From NCBI GenBank assembly GCA_024709225.1, contig JANJXC010000097.1, forward strand, positions 1-40,050: 40,050 nt of DNA. Reading direction: 5' to 3'. This DNA comes from Gammaproteobacteria bacterium (GTDB lineage Bacteria; Pseudomonadota; Gammaproteobacteria; Thiohalomonadales; Thiohalomonadaceae). The notes below the pieces were generated by a model. That model saw only the letters and a program-made list of their open reading frames with translations. It searched no databases and was not told the DNA's origin. The number at the start of each line of letters is the position of its first letter. Positions within the stretch are counted from its first letter, which is position 1. Below are positions 25,884 to 34,055 of the stretch, piece after piece. Made by a program: the position numbers and the translations under genes.

Positions 25884-25916
25884 ATGACAATGTCACTGGC
25901 CATACCGCAACGATGA
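25884..25916 (+). CDS. Ten-codon leader frame coupled to the DksA-like gene
   Basis: ATG at 25884 with GGAG seven bases upstream encodes MTMSLAIPQR and stops at TGA 25914-25916, which overlaps the ATG of the DksA-like gene (ATGA). The DksA-like ATG has no ribosome binding site of its own. Seen directly: frame, Shine-Dalgarno-like site and overlap. That it is translated, and that it sets expression of the next gene by coupling, is inference. Confidence 0.5.
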   Translation: MTMSLAIPQR

Positions 25917-26248
25917 ACGACGCCGAACTCGAAACCTACCGCCAGGGCCTGCTCACCCTGCGCACCAGCCTGCTCGACCTGGAGCAGACCTCGCTTGATG
26001 CCGCCCGGGTCGTCGAACTGGATCAGGCGGCCGTCGGCCGGTTGTCGCGCATGGATGCCATGCAGGCCCAGCAGATGGCCCAGGAAACCGAGCGGCGGCG
26101 GCATTTGCAGCTGCAGAAGATCGAGGGCGCGCTGCGCCGCATCGAGGCCGACGAATTCGGTTATTGCTACGTCTGCGGCAACGAAATCGATGCCGGGCGT
26201 CTGCAGGTGGACCCGACCATCACCCGCTGCACGAAGTGCATGCAATAA
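25913..26248 (+). CDS. TraR/DksA family zinc-finger regulator
   Basis: 111-residue cytoplasmic protein: an N-terminal coiled coil (about residues 4-75) whose tip region carries GRLSRMDAMQ, then a four-Cys zinc finger, CYVCG (about 85-89) and CTKC (107-110). Members enter the secondary channel of RNA polymerase, as DksA and TraR do. The DxxDxA tip of true DksA is not seen, and the protein is shorter than DksA (151), so it is a DksA-like paralogue rather than DksA. It lies between the NDUFA9-like gene and cca. Its start overlaps the stop of a leader frame. Confidence 0.9.
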   Translation: MNDAELETYRQGLLTLRTSLLDLEQTSLDAARVVELDQAAVGRLSRMDAMQAQQMAQETERRRHLQLQKIEGALRRIEADEFGYCYVCGNEIDAGRLQVDPTITRCTKCMQ

Positions 26249-26332
26249 CCGGGATAACCGCGGCCCGGCATGCATCCCCAAGACGGTGGCGCTCGGTTAA
26301 GATGATCGAAATACCAACGGGACTGTCGTGCA

Positions 26333-27565
26333 ATGCAAATCTATCTGGTCGGCGGCGCCGTCCGTGACAAGCTGCTGGGCCTGACGCCGCAGGATCGCGA
26401 CTGGGTGGTGGTGGGCGCCACGCCGGAGGAGATGCTGGCGCAGGGCTTTCGTCCGGTGGGCAAGGACTTTCCGGTATTCCTGCATCCCGAGACCGGCGAG
26501 GAATACGCCCTCGCACGCACCGAGCGCAAGACCGCGCCGGGCTATCACGGCTTCGAGTTTCACGCCGCTCCCGCGGTGACGCTGGAGGAAGACCTCAAGC
26601 GCCGCGACCTCACCATCAATGCCATGGCCGAGGCCCCCGACGGCAGCATCATCGACCCCTTCGGCGGCCGCGCGGACCTCGCCAACGGTCGGCTGCGCCA
26701 CGTCTCGCCCGCCTTCGCCGAAGACCCGGTGCGCATCCTGCGCCTGGCGCGCTATGCCGCGCGTTATGCCAAGTGGGGCTTTCGCGTCGCGCACAGTACC
26801 AACAAGCTGATGCAGGAGATGGTAACCTGCGGCGAGGTGGATGCGCTGGTGCCGGAGCGGGTGTGGCAGGAGCTGTCCCGTGCGCTCACCGAGCCGACGC
26901 CGGCGCGTTTCTTCGAGGTGTTGCGCGGTTGCGGCGCCCTGGCGCGCATCTTCCCCGAACTGGAACAGCTGTTCGGCGTACCGCAGCCCAAGCATCATCA
27001 CCCCGAGGAAGACACCGGCGTGCATACCCTGCTGGTGCTGGAACAGGCGGCCCGTCTGTCGCCGGAGCCGCAGGTACGCTTCGCCGCCCTGGTGCACGAC
27101 CTCGGCAAAGGCACCACACCGCGCGCGGAGTGGCCGCGCCACATCGCCCACGAACACCGCGGCGTCGCCCTGGTGGAACAGCTGTGCGAGCGCCTGCGCG
27201 TCCCGGCCGACTACCGCGATCTGGCACTGCTGGTGACGCGCTACCACGGCGTGTACCACCGCGCCGAGGAGCTGCGCGCCGCCACCCTGCTGGAACTGCT
27301 GGAACACCTCGATGCCTTCCGCCGCCCGCAGCGGGTGGAGCAGTTCCTGTTCGCCTGCGAGGCCGACTCGCGCGGCCGTCCGGGATTCGAACACCAGGAC
27401 TTCGCCCAGCCCGGCCTGATCCGCGAGGCGCTGCGCATAGCCCAAATGGTGGATGTCAAAACGGTGGTCGCCGCCGGCCACAGCGGCAAGGCGGTGGGCG
27501 AGGAGCTGCGCCGCCGCCGCATCGCCGCCCTCAAGGCCTGGCGCCGCGACGAGGCCGGGGACTGA
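26333..27565 (+). CDS. cca: CCA tRNA nucleotidyltransferase with HD domain
   Basis: 410-residue enzyme that adds or repairs the 3' CCA of tRNA without a template. The class II nucleotidyltransferase motifs are clear: [30 protein letters not shown] and the RxxRFAxRY-like segment [16 protein letters not shown]-terminal HD domain with LVHDLGKG gives the phosphatase/phosphodiesterase activities known for the E. coli-type enzyme. The length matches the bifunctional gammaproteobacterial form. It follows the DksA-like gene by 84 bases. Confidence 0.96.
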   Translation: MQIYLVGGAVRDKLLGLTPQDRDWVVVGATPEEMLAQGFRPVGKDFPVFLHPETGEEYALARTERKTAPGYHGFEFHAAPAVTLEEDLKRRDLTINAMAEAPDGSIIDPFGGRADLANGRLRHVSPAFAEDPVRILRLARYAARYAKWGFRVAHSTNKLMQEMVTCGEVDALVPERVWQELSRALTEPTPARFFEVLRGCGALARIFPELEQLFGVPQPKHHHPEEDTGVHTLLVLEQAARLSPEPQVRFAALVHDLGKGTTPRAEWPRHIAHEHRGVALVEQLCERLRVPADYRDLALLVTRYHGVYHRAEELRAATLLELLEHLDAFRRPQRVEQFLFACEADSRGRPGFEHQDFAQPGLIREALRIAQMVDVKTVVAAGHSGKAVGEELRRRRIAALKAWRRDEAGD

Positions 27566-27637
27566 GCGCATTCCGCCGCCGCGCGCGTTGGCGTATCATG
27601 CGCGCCCCATCTGCTGTCCTGCCGGTTCCATCCGATC

Positions 27638-28378
27638 ATGCGTTTTCTTCCACGCCGTCGCGCCCCCAACCGCCCGTCACGCCGCCTGTGGCGCTGGCTT
27701 GCCCTGGCACTGCTGCTGGCCGTTGCCGCCGATACCCTCTGGCTGGCCTGGCGGTGGCCGGACTGGGACAGGCTGGCCAGCGGCCCCATCCCCAAGTCCG
27801 CCTTCATCACCACCTATGAGGAACGCCGCCAGGCCGAGCGGAGCCTGCCGCCGCTGCGCTGGCAGCCGGTGCCGTTCACCCGTATCGCACCGACCGTGCG
27901 CCGCGCCGTCATCGTCGCCGAGGACAGCCGTTTCTACATTCACGAGGGGGTCGATCTCGAGGCGCTGATGGAGGCGATGGAGCACAACTGGGAACAGGGC
28001 CGGATCAGCCACGGCGCCAGCACCCTCAGCCAGCAGACGGTGAAGAACCTGTTTCTCAGTCCGTCACGCGATCCGCTGCGCAAATGGCACGAGCTGGTGC
28101 TCACCTGGGCGATGGAGAAGAATCTGAAGAAGCGCCGCATCCTGGAGCTGTATCTGAACGTGGCCGAATTCGGCCCGGGCATCTACGGCGTGGAGGCGGC
28201 GGCACGGCGCTATTGGGGCACGACGGCCGCCGTCCTGTCGTGGGAGCAGGCAGTGGAACTGGCCGCCACGCTGCCGAGTCCCACGCACAACAACCCGGCG
28301 ACCCGCACGCGGACCTTCCAGCAGCGCAAGGCGAAGATCCTGCGCCACCTCTCGCCGCCGTCATCCGGTCAGCTGTAG
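27638..28378 (+). CDS. mtgA: Monofunctional peptidoglycan glycosyltransferase
   Basis: 246-residue inner-membrane enzyme that polymerises lipid II glycan chains. A single transmembrane anchor (about residues 21-40) is followed by a GT51 domain. The catalytic motif EDSRFYIHEG holds the general-base Glu. GASTLSQQTVKNLFLS and RRILELYLNVAEFG are the next conserved motifs. No transpeptidase domain follows, which separates it from class A PBPs. The last 10 bases overlap, tail to tail, the end of uppP, another lipid-carrier/cell-wall gene. Confidence 0.95.
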   Translation: MRFLPRRRAPNRPSRRLWRWLALALLLAVAADTLWLAWRWPDWDRLASGPIPKSAFITTYEERRQAERSLPPLRWQPVPFTRIAPTVRRAVIVAEDSRFYIHEGVDLEALMEAMEHNWEQGRISHGASTLSQQTVKNLFLSPSRDPLRKWHELVLTWAMEKNLKKRRILELYLNVAEFGPGIYGVEAAARRYWGTTAAVLSWEQAVELAATLPSPTHNNPATRTRTFQQRKAKILRHLSPPSSGQL

Positions 28379-29166
28379 AGATACAGCAGCCCGACACCGA
28401 GCAGCAGCCGGTAGATCACGAACGGCATCATGCCGATGCGCTCCAGCAGCTTGAGGAATACATGTATGCACAGGTAGGCGGCGATACCGGACAACACGCT
28501 GCCCAGCAGCAGCGCATTCCAGTCCACCGCCGCCTCACCGCGGGCCAGCTCGATGATGTGCAGGCCGCCGGCCAGCACGATCACCGGGATCGACAGCAGA
28601 AACGAAAAGCGCGCCGCCGCCGAACGCGACAGGCCCAGCATCAGGCCGGCGGTCATGGTGATGCCGGAGCGTGAGGTGCCGGGGATCAGCGCCAGCGCCT
28701 GCGCCACACCGATCACCAGCACATCCTTCCAGCCGATGCCGTGTTCGCTGCGTACGCCGCGCCCCTTGGCATCGGCCCACCACAACAGCAGCGCAAAAAG
28801 AATCGTGGCCCAGGCAATTACCAGCGGCGAACGCAGCTCGGTTTCGATCACGCCCTTGAACAGCAGGCCGGCCAGACCGACCGGGATGGTGCCCAGCAGC
28901 ACCGCCCAGGCCAGGCGACTCTCTCCCACCATTTGCCTTGTCGCCAGCGAGCGGCCCCAGTCGCGCGTCATCAGCAGCAGGTCGCGGCGGAAATACCACA
29001 CCACCGCCGCCAGGGTGCCCACATGCACCGCCACATCGAAGGCCAGCCCCTGATCGGCCCAGCCCTCCAGCTGCGGCAGCAGGATCAGATGTGCCGAGCT
29101 GGAGATGGGCAGGAATTCGGTGAGGCCCTGCAGGATGGCGAGGGCGATGATCTGGATCAGATCCAT
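28369..29166 (-). CDS. uppP: Undecaprenyl-diphosphatase (BacA type)
   Basis: 265-residue inner-membrane phosphatase that recycles undecaprenyl diphosphate for peptidoglycan and other envelope polymers. About eight hydrophobic segments are seen. The two family motifs are intact: GLTEFLPISSSAHLIL near the start (with the catalytic Glu) and PGTSRSGITMTAGLMLGLSR (with the catalytic Arg). Its 3' end overlaps mtgA by 10 bases. The ribosome binding site is weak. Upstream lies a REP-like repeat. Confidence 0.96.
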   Translation of the reverse strand: MDLIQIIALAILQGLTEFLPISSSAHLILLPQLEGWADQGLAFDVAVHVGTLAAVVWYFRRDLLLMTRDWGRSLATRQMVGESRLAWAVLLGTIPVGLAGLLFKGVIETELRSPLVIAWATILFALLLWWADAKGRGVRSEHGIGWKDVLVIGVAQALALIPGTSRSGITMTAGLMLGLSRSAAARFSFLLSIPVIVLAGGLHIIELARGEAAVDWNALLLGSVLSGIAAYLCIHVFLKLLERIGMMPFVIYRLLLGVGLLYLYS

Positions 29167-29190
29167 GGTTTGATTCCGTATTTCAATTAT

Positions 29191-29255
29191 GTAGGGTGCG
29201 CACCGCGCACCATTCCTTTGCTTGAATTACTCAAGATGCGCAATGCGCACCCTGC
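29191..29255. repeat. REP-like inverted repeat with GTAGGGTGCGCA arms
   Basis: AGGGTGCGCA (29193-29202) and its complement TGCGCACCCT (29244-29253) flank a centre that has further GCGCA-containing palindromes. Sequences of the GTAGGGTGCGCA type are dispersed between genes in many proteobacteria. It fills the gap between uppP and the methyltransferase gene, both on the minus strand. Confidence 0.7.
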
Positions 29256-29263
29256 GATTACCT

Positions 29264-29959
29264 TCAACGTTTTTCTGCCACGATGCGCGCGTAGCGGCCT
29301 TCCTTGGCGATCTCGCTGTGGATCACCGCAAAACCGGTGTGGTTCAGCAGATAGATCAGGTCCTCGCGCGAGAAGCGATTGTGCTCGACGAAGTGGACGA
29401 AAAAGTCCTCCAACTCGGCGGTGCTGATGTCGGGGCCGAACAGCTTCGCCTCGTCGGTCTGATTGCGCACGTACACCTCCAGCGGAGCACGCACCCAGTC
29501 GGCGATGTAGAAGCGGCCGCCGCGCCGCATCACGCGGCTGATCTCCTGCAGGGCACGCAACGGCTGATCCATTTCGTGCAGCACCACCGAGCACATCACG
29601 GCATCCACCGTGCCATCGGCCAGCGGCAGCTTCGGCTCGTGCAGGTCTTCGGCAATGATCTCGCAACCCGCCGGCAGCTCACCGACCGCCTCGAGCATAT
29701 AGGGCGCCACTTCGACACCGATGGCGCGGATGCCGGGATAACGTCGGGCCAGCGCCTGGACGAACAGGCCGGGACCGGCGCCGAGGTCGATCACCACCGG
29801 CTGAGCCGAATAGGCCGGCTCCACCCACTGCCGCCAGGCATTCCAGAAGATGTCATCGAAGCGGCTGTCGAAGGACTCCTTCATCAGCTGCGCAAAACGC
29901 TCACCATCGCGGTGGTGCTTGGCGAGCATTTCCTGGGTCTGTTGGCGGCGGTCGGACAT
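29264..29959 (-). CDS. Class I SAM-dependent methyltransferase
   Basis: 231-residue cytoplasmic methyltransferase. The SAM-binding motif I is VIDLGAGPGLFVQAL (about residue 75), motif II lies near RAIGVEVAPYML and a DAVMCSVVLHEM segment fits motif IV. An N-terminal helical stretch of about 50 residues precedes the fold. I cannot name a substrate from sequence. It is not part of a recognisable operon: a repeat element separates it from uppP and the next gene is divergent. Confidence 0.85.
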   Translation of the reverse strand: MSDRRQQTQEMLAKHHRDGERFAQLMKESFDSRFDDIFWNAWRQWVEPAYSAQPVVIDLGAGPGLFVQALARRYPGIRAIGVEVAPYMLEAVGELPAGCEIIAEDLHEPKLPLADGTVDAVMCSVVLHEMDQPLRALQEISRVMRRGGRFYIADWVRAPLEVYVRNQTDEAKLFGPDISTAELEDFFVHFVEHNRFSREDLIYLLNHTGFAVIHSEIAKEGRYARIVAEKR

Positions 29960-30108
29960 GGCGTGCTCCGGACAGGGTCAATACGGTGAAAAACGGCGGC
30001 CATGATACCCGGTTTGGGCCACCAAGAGCCGCTGCGGCTGTCAATAAAGCGTCATACGAGACTGTTACGGTGGCGCCGTACCCAAAAGACGAAGAGAGAG
30101 ATGAGACC

Positions 30109-30324
30109 ATGAACCACGAAATCGTAGCCTTTTACACCCAGCCCCTGCCCCGCAGCCAGGAACACCGTAGCCGCCTGGTACAGGAGATTGCCTTCCTCGA
30201 AGGCCGCCTTATCGACCTGGATGCCACCGGCGACGGCGACAATGCCTACGAGCGCGCCCTGGGCCGTACCTATCAGGCCCTGCTCGGCCTGCGCCGCAGC
30301 GAACTGGCCACGCTCAACAGTTGA
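30109..30324 (+). CDS. Small hypothetical protein, 71 residues
   Basis: Short charged protein without signal peptide or membrane segment. It reads as two amphipathic helices (about residues 15-40 and 45-68) joined by a DATGDGDNAYERA turn. The start at 30109 follows a purine-rich GAGAGAGATGAG stretch. The frame stays open upstream but without a better start. Codon use and GC match the neighbours. I do not recognise the family. It lies alone, divergent from the methyltransferase and followed at once by a REP-like repeat. Confidence 0.6.
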   Translation: MNHEIVAFYTQPLPRSQEHRSRLVQEIAFLEGRLIDLDATGDGDNAYERALGRTYQALLGLRRSELATLNS

Positions 30325-30397
30325 TGTAGGAGCGAATCGTATTCGCGACCTCTGTGCCACACCCCGGCGCTTATCGCGGACACCGTCCGCTCCTACA
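30325..30397. repeat. REP-like inverted repeat with TGTAGGAGCG arms
   Basis: TGTAGGAGCG (30325-30334) and CGCTCCTACA (30388-30397) are exact complements around a centre with ATTCGCGA and TATCGCGG. The TGTAGGAGCG-AATTCG type is a widely scattered repeat in Pseudomonas and related gammaproteobacteria. It sits between convergent genes, directly after the stop of the small hypothetical gene, and could act as a transcript end. Confidence 0.75.
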
Positions 30398-30408
30398 GGG
30401 AGCCGCCC

Positions 30409-31608
30409 CTACAGCCGGCCACGCTCGTCACGCACCGCAAACCCCGCGCCGGCATCGGCCACGCCGCGCCCCAGCGCCAGCACCTTGAACAGCTCACCCA
30501 TCTCGCCCGGCAGCATCAGGCGCTTAAGCTGCGCCGCCACCGCCAGCTGCTCCCGCACATCCCGCACCTCCTGCGCCAGTTCCAGCAGGCCGCTGCCGAT
30601 GAGGTAGTTGGCCTGGTTGGCGAAACCCAGCACATCGAGGCCGGCCTCGGCCGCGGTCCCGGCCATGGCGGTGAAGTCCACATGGGCGGTGATGTCCTGC
30701 AGGCCGGGCCAGAACAAGGGTTCGGGATGGGAGCGGTGGCGGTAATGGCACATCAGCGTGCCGCCGCTGCGCTGCGGGTGGTAATACTCGTGGCGCGGGA
30801 AGCCGTAGTCGAACAACAGCACCACGCCGCGGCGCAGCCAATCCGCCACGCTGCGCAGCCAGTCCTCGGCGGCGAAATTGACCTCGGACTCGTAACCCTC
30901 GGGCAGTTCGCCGTTGGCGGCAATCTCCTGCACCCGCGCAGCCAGCCGCGGCGAGCAGGCCGGCAACTCCGTCCACACCAGGGCATCGTTCTCCCATGCC
31001 ACCCCCAGTTCGTGCGCCACGCCCCCCTGCCAGCGAAAGCGCTGCACCGGCATGGCGTCCAGCACCTCGTTGCCGAGCACCACGCCGGTAAACTGATCCG
31101 GCAAGGCCTCCAGCCACTGCACGCGTGCCAGCAGGTGCGGGGCGCGGGCCGCCAGCGTCGCCTGCTGGCGTGCACGCAACTCGGCGCTCACCTCCAGGAT
31201 GGAATAGGCGGACGGCAACGCCTGCAGGCGTTCCAGCTCCAGCAGGATATCGGCGGCCATGGCGCCGCTGCCGGCACCGAACTCCAGCAACTGCCCGCCG
31301 TCCAGCGCCGCCAGCAGGCCGGCGCAGTGGCGTGCCACGCAGCGGGAGAACAGCGGCGACAACTCCGGTGCGGTAACGAAATCACCGTCGGCGCCAAATT
31401 TGCGCGCCCCGGCGCTGTAATAACCGAGACCGGGGGCATACAGCGCCAGCTCCATGTAGCGGGCAAAACTGATGGCGCCGCCGGCGGCAGAAATTTCCTG
31501 GCGTATGTAGCGGATCAGGGCTGTGCTGTGTGCCGCCTCATCTGCCGACGGCGGCGGCAATTCGCGCAGGCTGCTGGCAACCTTGCGGAGGTCAGGGGAA
31601 TCAGACAA
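30409..31608 (-). CDS. COG1565 / NDUFAF7-like SAM-dependent methyltransferase
   Basis: About 399-residue methyltransferase related to mitochondrial NDUFAF7, which methylates an Arg of a complex I subunit. The opening ISFARYMELALYAPGLGYYSAG, the SAM motif LLEFGAGSGAMAADIL and the segment LGNEVLDAMPVQRF are family hallmarks. No ATG stands before the conserved region except far upstream, inside the divergent gene; TTG at 31608 with GGAAA nine bases before it is the best start, so the N-terminus is uncertain. It is divergent from the pteridine reductase gene with only 43 bases between starts. The bacterial substrate is not known. Confidence 0.85.
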   Translation of the reverse strand: MSDSPDLRKVASSLRELPPPSADEAAHSTALIRYIRQEISAAGGAISFARYMELALYAPGLGYYSAGARKFGADGDFVTAPELSPLFSRCVARHCAGLLAALDGGQLLEFGAGSGAMAADILLELERLQALPSAYSILEVSAELRARQQATLAARAPHLLARVQWLEALPDQFTGVVLGNEVLDAMPVQRFRWQGGVAHELGVAWENDALVWTELPACSPRLAARVQEIAANGELPEGYESEVNFAAEDWLRSVADWLRRGVVLLFDYGFPRHEYYHPQRSGGTLMCHYRHRSHPEPLFWPGLQDITAHVDFTAMAGTAAEAGLDVLGFANQANYLIGSGLLELAQEVRDVREQLAVAAQLKRLMLPGEMGELFKVLALGRGVADAGAGFAVRDERGRL

Positions 31609-31651
31609 CGTGGAGTTTCCGGCTGGGGTGAGTTTCGGTAGAGTGTGCCAG

Positions 31652-32425
31652 ATGAGCCAGCGCAACAAAAGCACAGCGGACTCCGCACAACTCGACGGCA
31701 AGGTGGTCTTGATCACCGGTGCCGCCCATCGCATCGGCGCCACCACCGCGCGCCTGCTGCACGCAGCCGGCGCCAACATCGTGCTGCACTACCGCAGCTC
31801 GCGCAAGGCGGCACAGGCCCTGCAAAAAGAATTGAACGCACTGCGTGACAACTCGGTGGTGCTGGTGCAGGCCGACCTGCTCGACAGCGACAAACTCAGC
31901 GCGCTGGTACGCGAGGCGCACGGTGCATGGGGCCGCCTCGACGTGCTGATCAATAACGCCTCCACCTTCTATCCCACCGCCGTCGGCAAGGTGGAAGAGA
32001 AGGAGTGGAACGACCTCATCGGTTCCAATCTCAAGGCGCCGTTCTTCCTCGCCCAGGCCGCCGCGCCACACCTGATCAAGGCGCATGGCTGCATCGTCAA
32101 TATCGTCGACATCCACGCCGACCGCCCGCTCAAGGGCTATCCGGTCTACTCCATCGCCAAGGCCGGACTGGTGATGCTGACCCGTGCCCTGGCCGGCGAA
32201 CTGGGGCCGCAGGTGCGCGTCAATGCCGTGGCGCCAGGGGCGATCCTGTGGCCGGAACACGACATGGACGAGGTCACCAAGCAGCGCATCGTCTCGCGCA
32301 CCTTCCTCAAGCGCCAGGGCGAACCTCACGACATAGCCAAGGCGGTGCTGTTCCTGATTCGCGACGCCGGCTACATGAGCGGACAGGTGATCACGGTAGA
32401 TGGCGGGCGTTCGCTGAACTCGTAA
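31652..32425 (+). CDS. Pteridine reductase, SDR family
   Basis: 257-residue NADPH-dependent short-chain dehydrogenase. The coenzyme loop is TGAAHRIGATTAR (about residue 22; the HRIG pattern is typical of PTR1/FolM rather than generic SDRs). NNAS, and the catalytic Tyr and Lys in YSIAKAG, are intact. The substrate-side segment NAVAPGAILWPE also fits pteridine reductases. It probably reduces dihydrobiopterin or dihydrofolate. The context supports this: folK and folB follow on the opposite strand. The start at 31652 is set by similarity. Confidence 0.88.
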   Translation: MSQRNKSTADSAQLDGKVVLITGAAHRIGATTARLLHAAGANIVLHYRSSRKAAQALQKELNALRDNSVVLVQADLLDSDKLSALVREAHGAWGRLDVLINNASTFYPTAVGKVEEKEWNDLIGSNLKAPFFLAQAAAPHLIKAHGCIVNIVDIHADRPLKGYPVYSIAKAGLVMLTRALAGELGPQVRVNAVAPGAILWPEHDMDEVTKQRIVSRTFLKRQGEPHDIAKAVLFLIRDAGYMSGQVITVDGGRSLNS

Positions 32426-32457
32426 CTGCAGTTACACGTTGCACGCGAACATTCGCA

Positions 32458-32946
32458 TCAAAACTCGAACGCCACCGGCCACAGCGGCTGGCTCTGCCGG
32501 TCGAAGGTTGCCCACAGTTCCCCGTAGGTGACGCCCTGCTGAGGATGTTTTAGCTGCGGCGCGATCTCGGCCAGCGGCCACAGCACGAAGGCGTTCTTGG
32601 TGATCTCGTCGCGCGGAATCTCCAGCTTGCCCTCGTGCAGGATGAGGTCGTCGTAAAGCAACAGATCGATATCGAGGGTACGGGAGGAAAAGCGCGGGCC
32701 GTTGCGCACCCGGCCGTGCGCCTCTTCGATGACGCGCAGCGCCTCGGCCACCTGCTGTGGTGCCAGTGCGGTGTCGAAACCGGCCACCAGATTGTAGAAG
32801 CTGTCGCCGTCGAAGCCCACCGCCTCGCTTTCATAGACCGAGGAGAGAATGAGCGTGCCGAAGCGGGCCCGGAGTTCGGCAACACCGGCGCGGATGTTCT
32901 GCTCGCGGCCGATGTTGCTGCCGATACTGACGTAGACGCGCGCCAT
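32458..32946 (-). CDS. folK: 2-amino-4-hydroxy-6-hydroxymethyldihydropteridine pyrophosphokinase
   Basis: 162-residue cytoplasmic HPPK, which passes pyrophosphate from ATP to 6-hydroxymethyl-dihydropterin in folate synthesis. VYVSIGSNIGREQNIRAG opens the fold. The ATP/Mg site is FSSRTLDIDLLLYDD, with the two Asp ligands, and IPRDEITKNAFVLWPLAEIAP closes it. Its ATG abuts the stop of folB without a gap, so the two steps before pterin condensation are made from one message. Confidence 0.95.
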   Translation of the reverse strand: MARVYVSIGSNIGREQNIRAGVAELRARFGTLILSSVYESEAVGFDGDSFYNLVAGFDTALAPQQVAEALRVIEEAHGRVRNGPRFSSRTLDIDLLLYDDLILHEGKLEIPRDEITKNAFVLWPLAEIAPQLKHPQQGVTYGELWATFDRQSQPLWPVAFEF

Positions 32947-33303
32947 TCAGGGCTTGCTGCCGCGCTCGATGATTACGCCCACGTCGCCGGCGTAGCGCAC
33001 CGCCCCCTTCTTGTTGAGCCGCACCCGCACCCAGGAGACATTGAACTCGCTGAGGATGATCTCGGCCACACGTTCGGTCAGGGTTTCCACCAGCTGAAAC
33101 TGGCTGTCGCCGACGAACTGTATCAGGCGCTTGGCCACCGCCTTGTAGTTGAGGGTGTCGTCGATGCTGTCGCTGGCCGCCGCCTTGCGGATGTCGGTGG
33201 CCATCTCCAGGTCGAGGCTGATGGTCTGCCTGATGCGCCGCTCCCAGTCGTAGATGCCGATGACTGTGTCGATCTTGAGGTCATTGAGGTAAATGATGTC
33301 CAT
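32947..33303 (-). CDS. folB: Dihydroneopterin aldolase
   Basis: 118-residue cytoplasmic enzyme that cleaves dihydroneopterin to 6-hydroxymethyl-dihydropterin and glycolaldehyde. DIIYLNDLKIDTVIGIYDWERR is the family opening with the substrate Glu in WER. DDTLNYKAVAKRL and LVETLTERVAEIIL follow, and the conserved Lys lies in LNKKGAVR. The start at 33303 is set by similarity. A heptad repeat element lies just upstream, and plsY is divergent. Confidence 0.95.
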   Translation of the reverse strand: MDIIYLNDLKIDTVIGIYDWERRIRQTISLDLEMATDIRKAAASDSIDDTLNYKAVAKRLIQFVGDSQFQLVETLTERVAEIILSEFNVSWVRVRLNKKGAVRYAGDVGVIIERGSKP

Positions 33304-33312
33304 GGCACGAAA

Positions 33313-33341
33313 GGTACAAGGTACAAGGGAAAAGATACAAG
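33313..33341. repeat. Heptad repeat upstream of folB
   Basis: Four tandem heptads GGTACAA, GGTACAA, GGGAAAA and GATACAA (33313-33340), then G. A partly inverted ACTTGT unit follows nine bases later. This is the same NNACAAG unit as in the two elements around rtcB. It begins 10 bases before the folB start codon, in its leader. Confidence 0.65.
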
Positions 33342-33389
33342 CCCGGACTTGTGGTAGATTCAGGCCCCCTGGTTTTGGGTATCCCTGGA

Positions 33390-33983
33390 ATGACTCTGAT
33401 TGATATCGCACTGATTGCCGGCGCCTACCTGCTCGGCTCCCTGTCCGCCGCCATCATTCTGTGCCGCCTGCTCGGGCTGCCCGATCCGCGCACCCAGGGC
33501 TCCGGCAATCCCGGCGCCACCAATGTCCTGCGCTTCGGCGGCAAGAAACTGGCGGCGCTGACGCTGATCGGCGACATGGTGAAGGGCCTGATCCCGGTAC
33601 TCGTCGCCCGCGCCGTCACCGCCGACCCGGTCATCCTCGCCGCGGTGGCCATGGCGGCGTTCCTCGGCCACCTCTATCCGGTGTTCTTCGGCTTCAAGGG
33701 CGGCAAGGGCGTCGCCACCGCCGTCGGTGTGCTGTTCGGCCTGTCCTGGCCGGTGGCGCTGGCGGCGATCCTCACCTGGGTCGCCATGGCCGCGCTGTTC
33801 CGCATCTCCTCGCTCTCCGCCCTCACCGCCTCGGTGCTGGCGCCGGCCTACATGTTCTGGCTCGACGGGCGCACACCGTTCATTGCCATGACCGCGGTGA
33901 TGAGCGTGCTCCTGCTGTGGCGCCATCAGGCCAATATCCGCCGCCTGCTGGCCGGGGAAGAAAAGAGGATCGGAAAAAAATAG
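33390..33983 (+). CDS. plsY: Glycerol-3-phosphate acyltransferase PlsY
   Basis: 197-residue inner-membrane enzyme that moves the acyl group of acyl-phosphate to glycerol-3-phosphate at the start of phospholipid synthesis. About five membrane segments alternate with the three known motifs: a GSGNPGATNVLR segment, KGGKGVAT with the phosphate-binding Gly-rich loop, and a final RHQANIRRLLAGEE. It is divergent from folB and convergent with tsaD. A short gap of 72 bases before the tsaD stop shows no clear terminator. Confidence 0.95.
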   Translation: MTLIDIALIAGAYLLGSLSAAIILCRLLGLPDPRTQGSGNPGATNVLRFGGKKLAALTLIGDMVKGLIPVLVARAVTADPVILAAVAMAAFLGHLYPVFFGFKGGKGVATAVGVLFGLSWPVALAAILTWVAMAALFRISSLSALTASVLAPAYMFWLDGRTPFIAMTAVMSVLLLWRHQANIRRLLAGEEKRIGKK

Positions 33984-34055
33984 TTTCGGGTTTCGCCTCC
34001 CCACCCCTTCCGGGCTATCCAACGGCCTTTCGAACTCGAAACCTCGTAACTTTAT

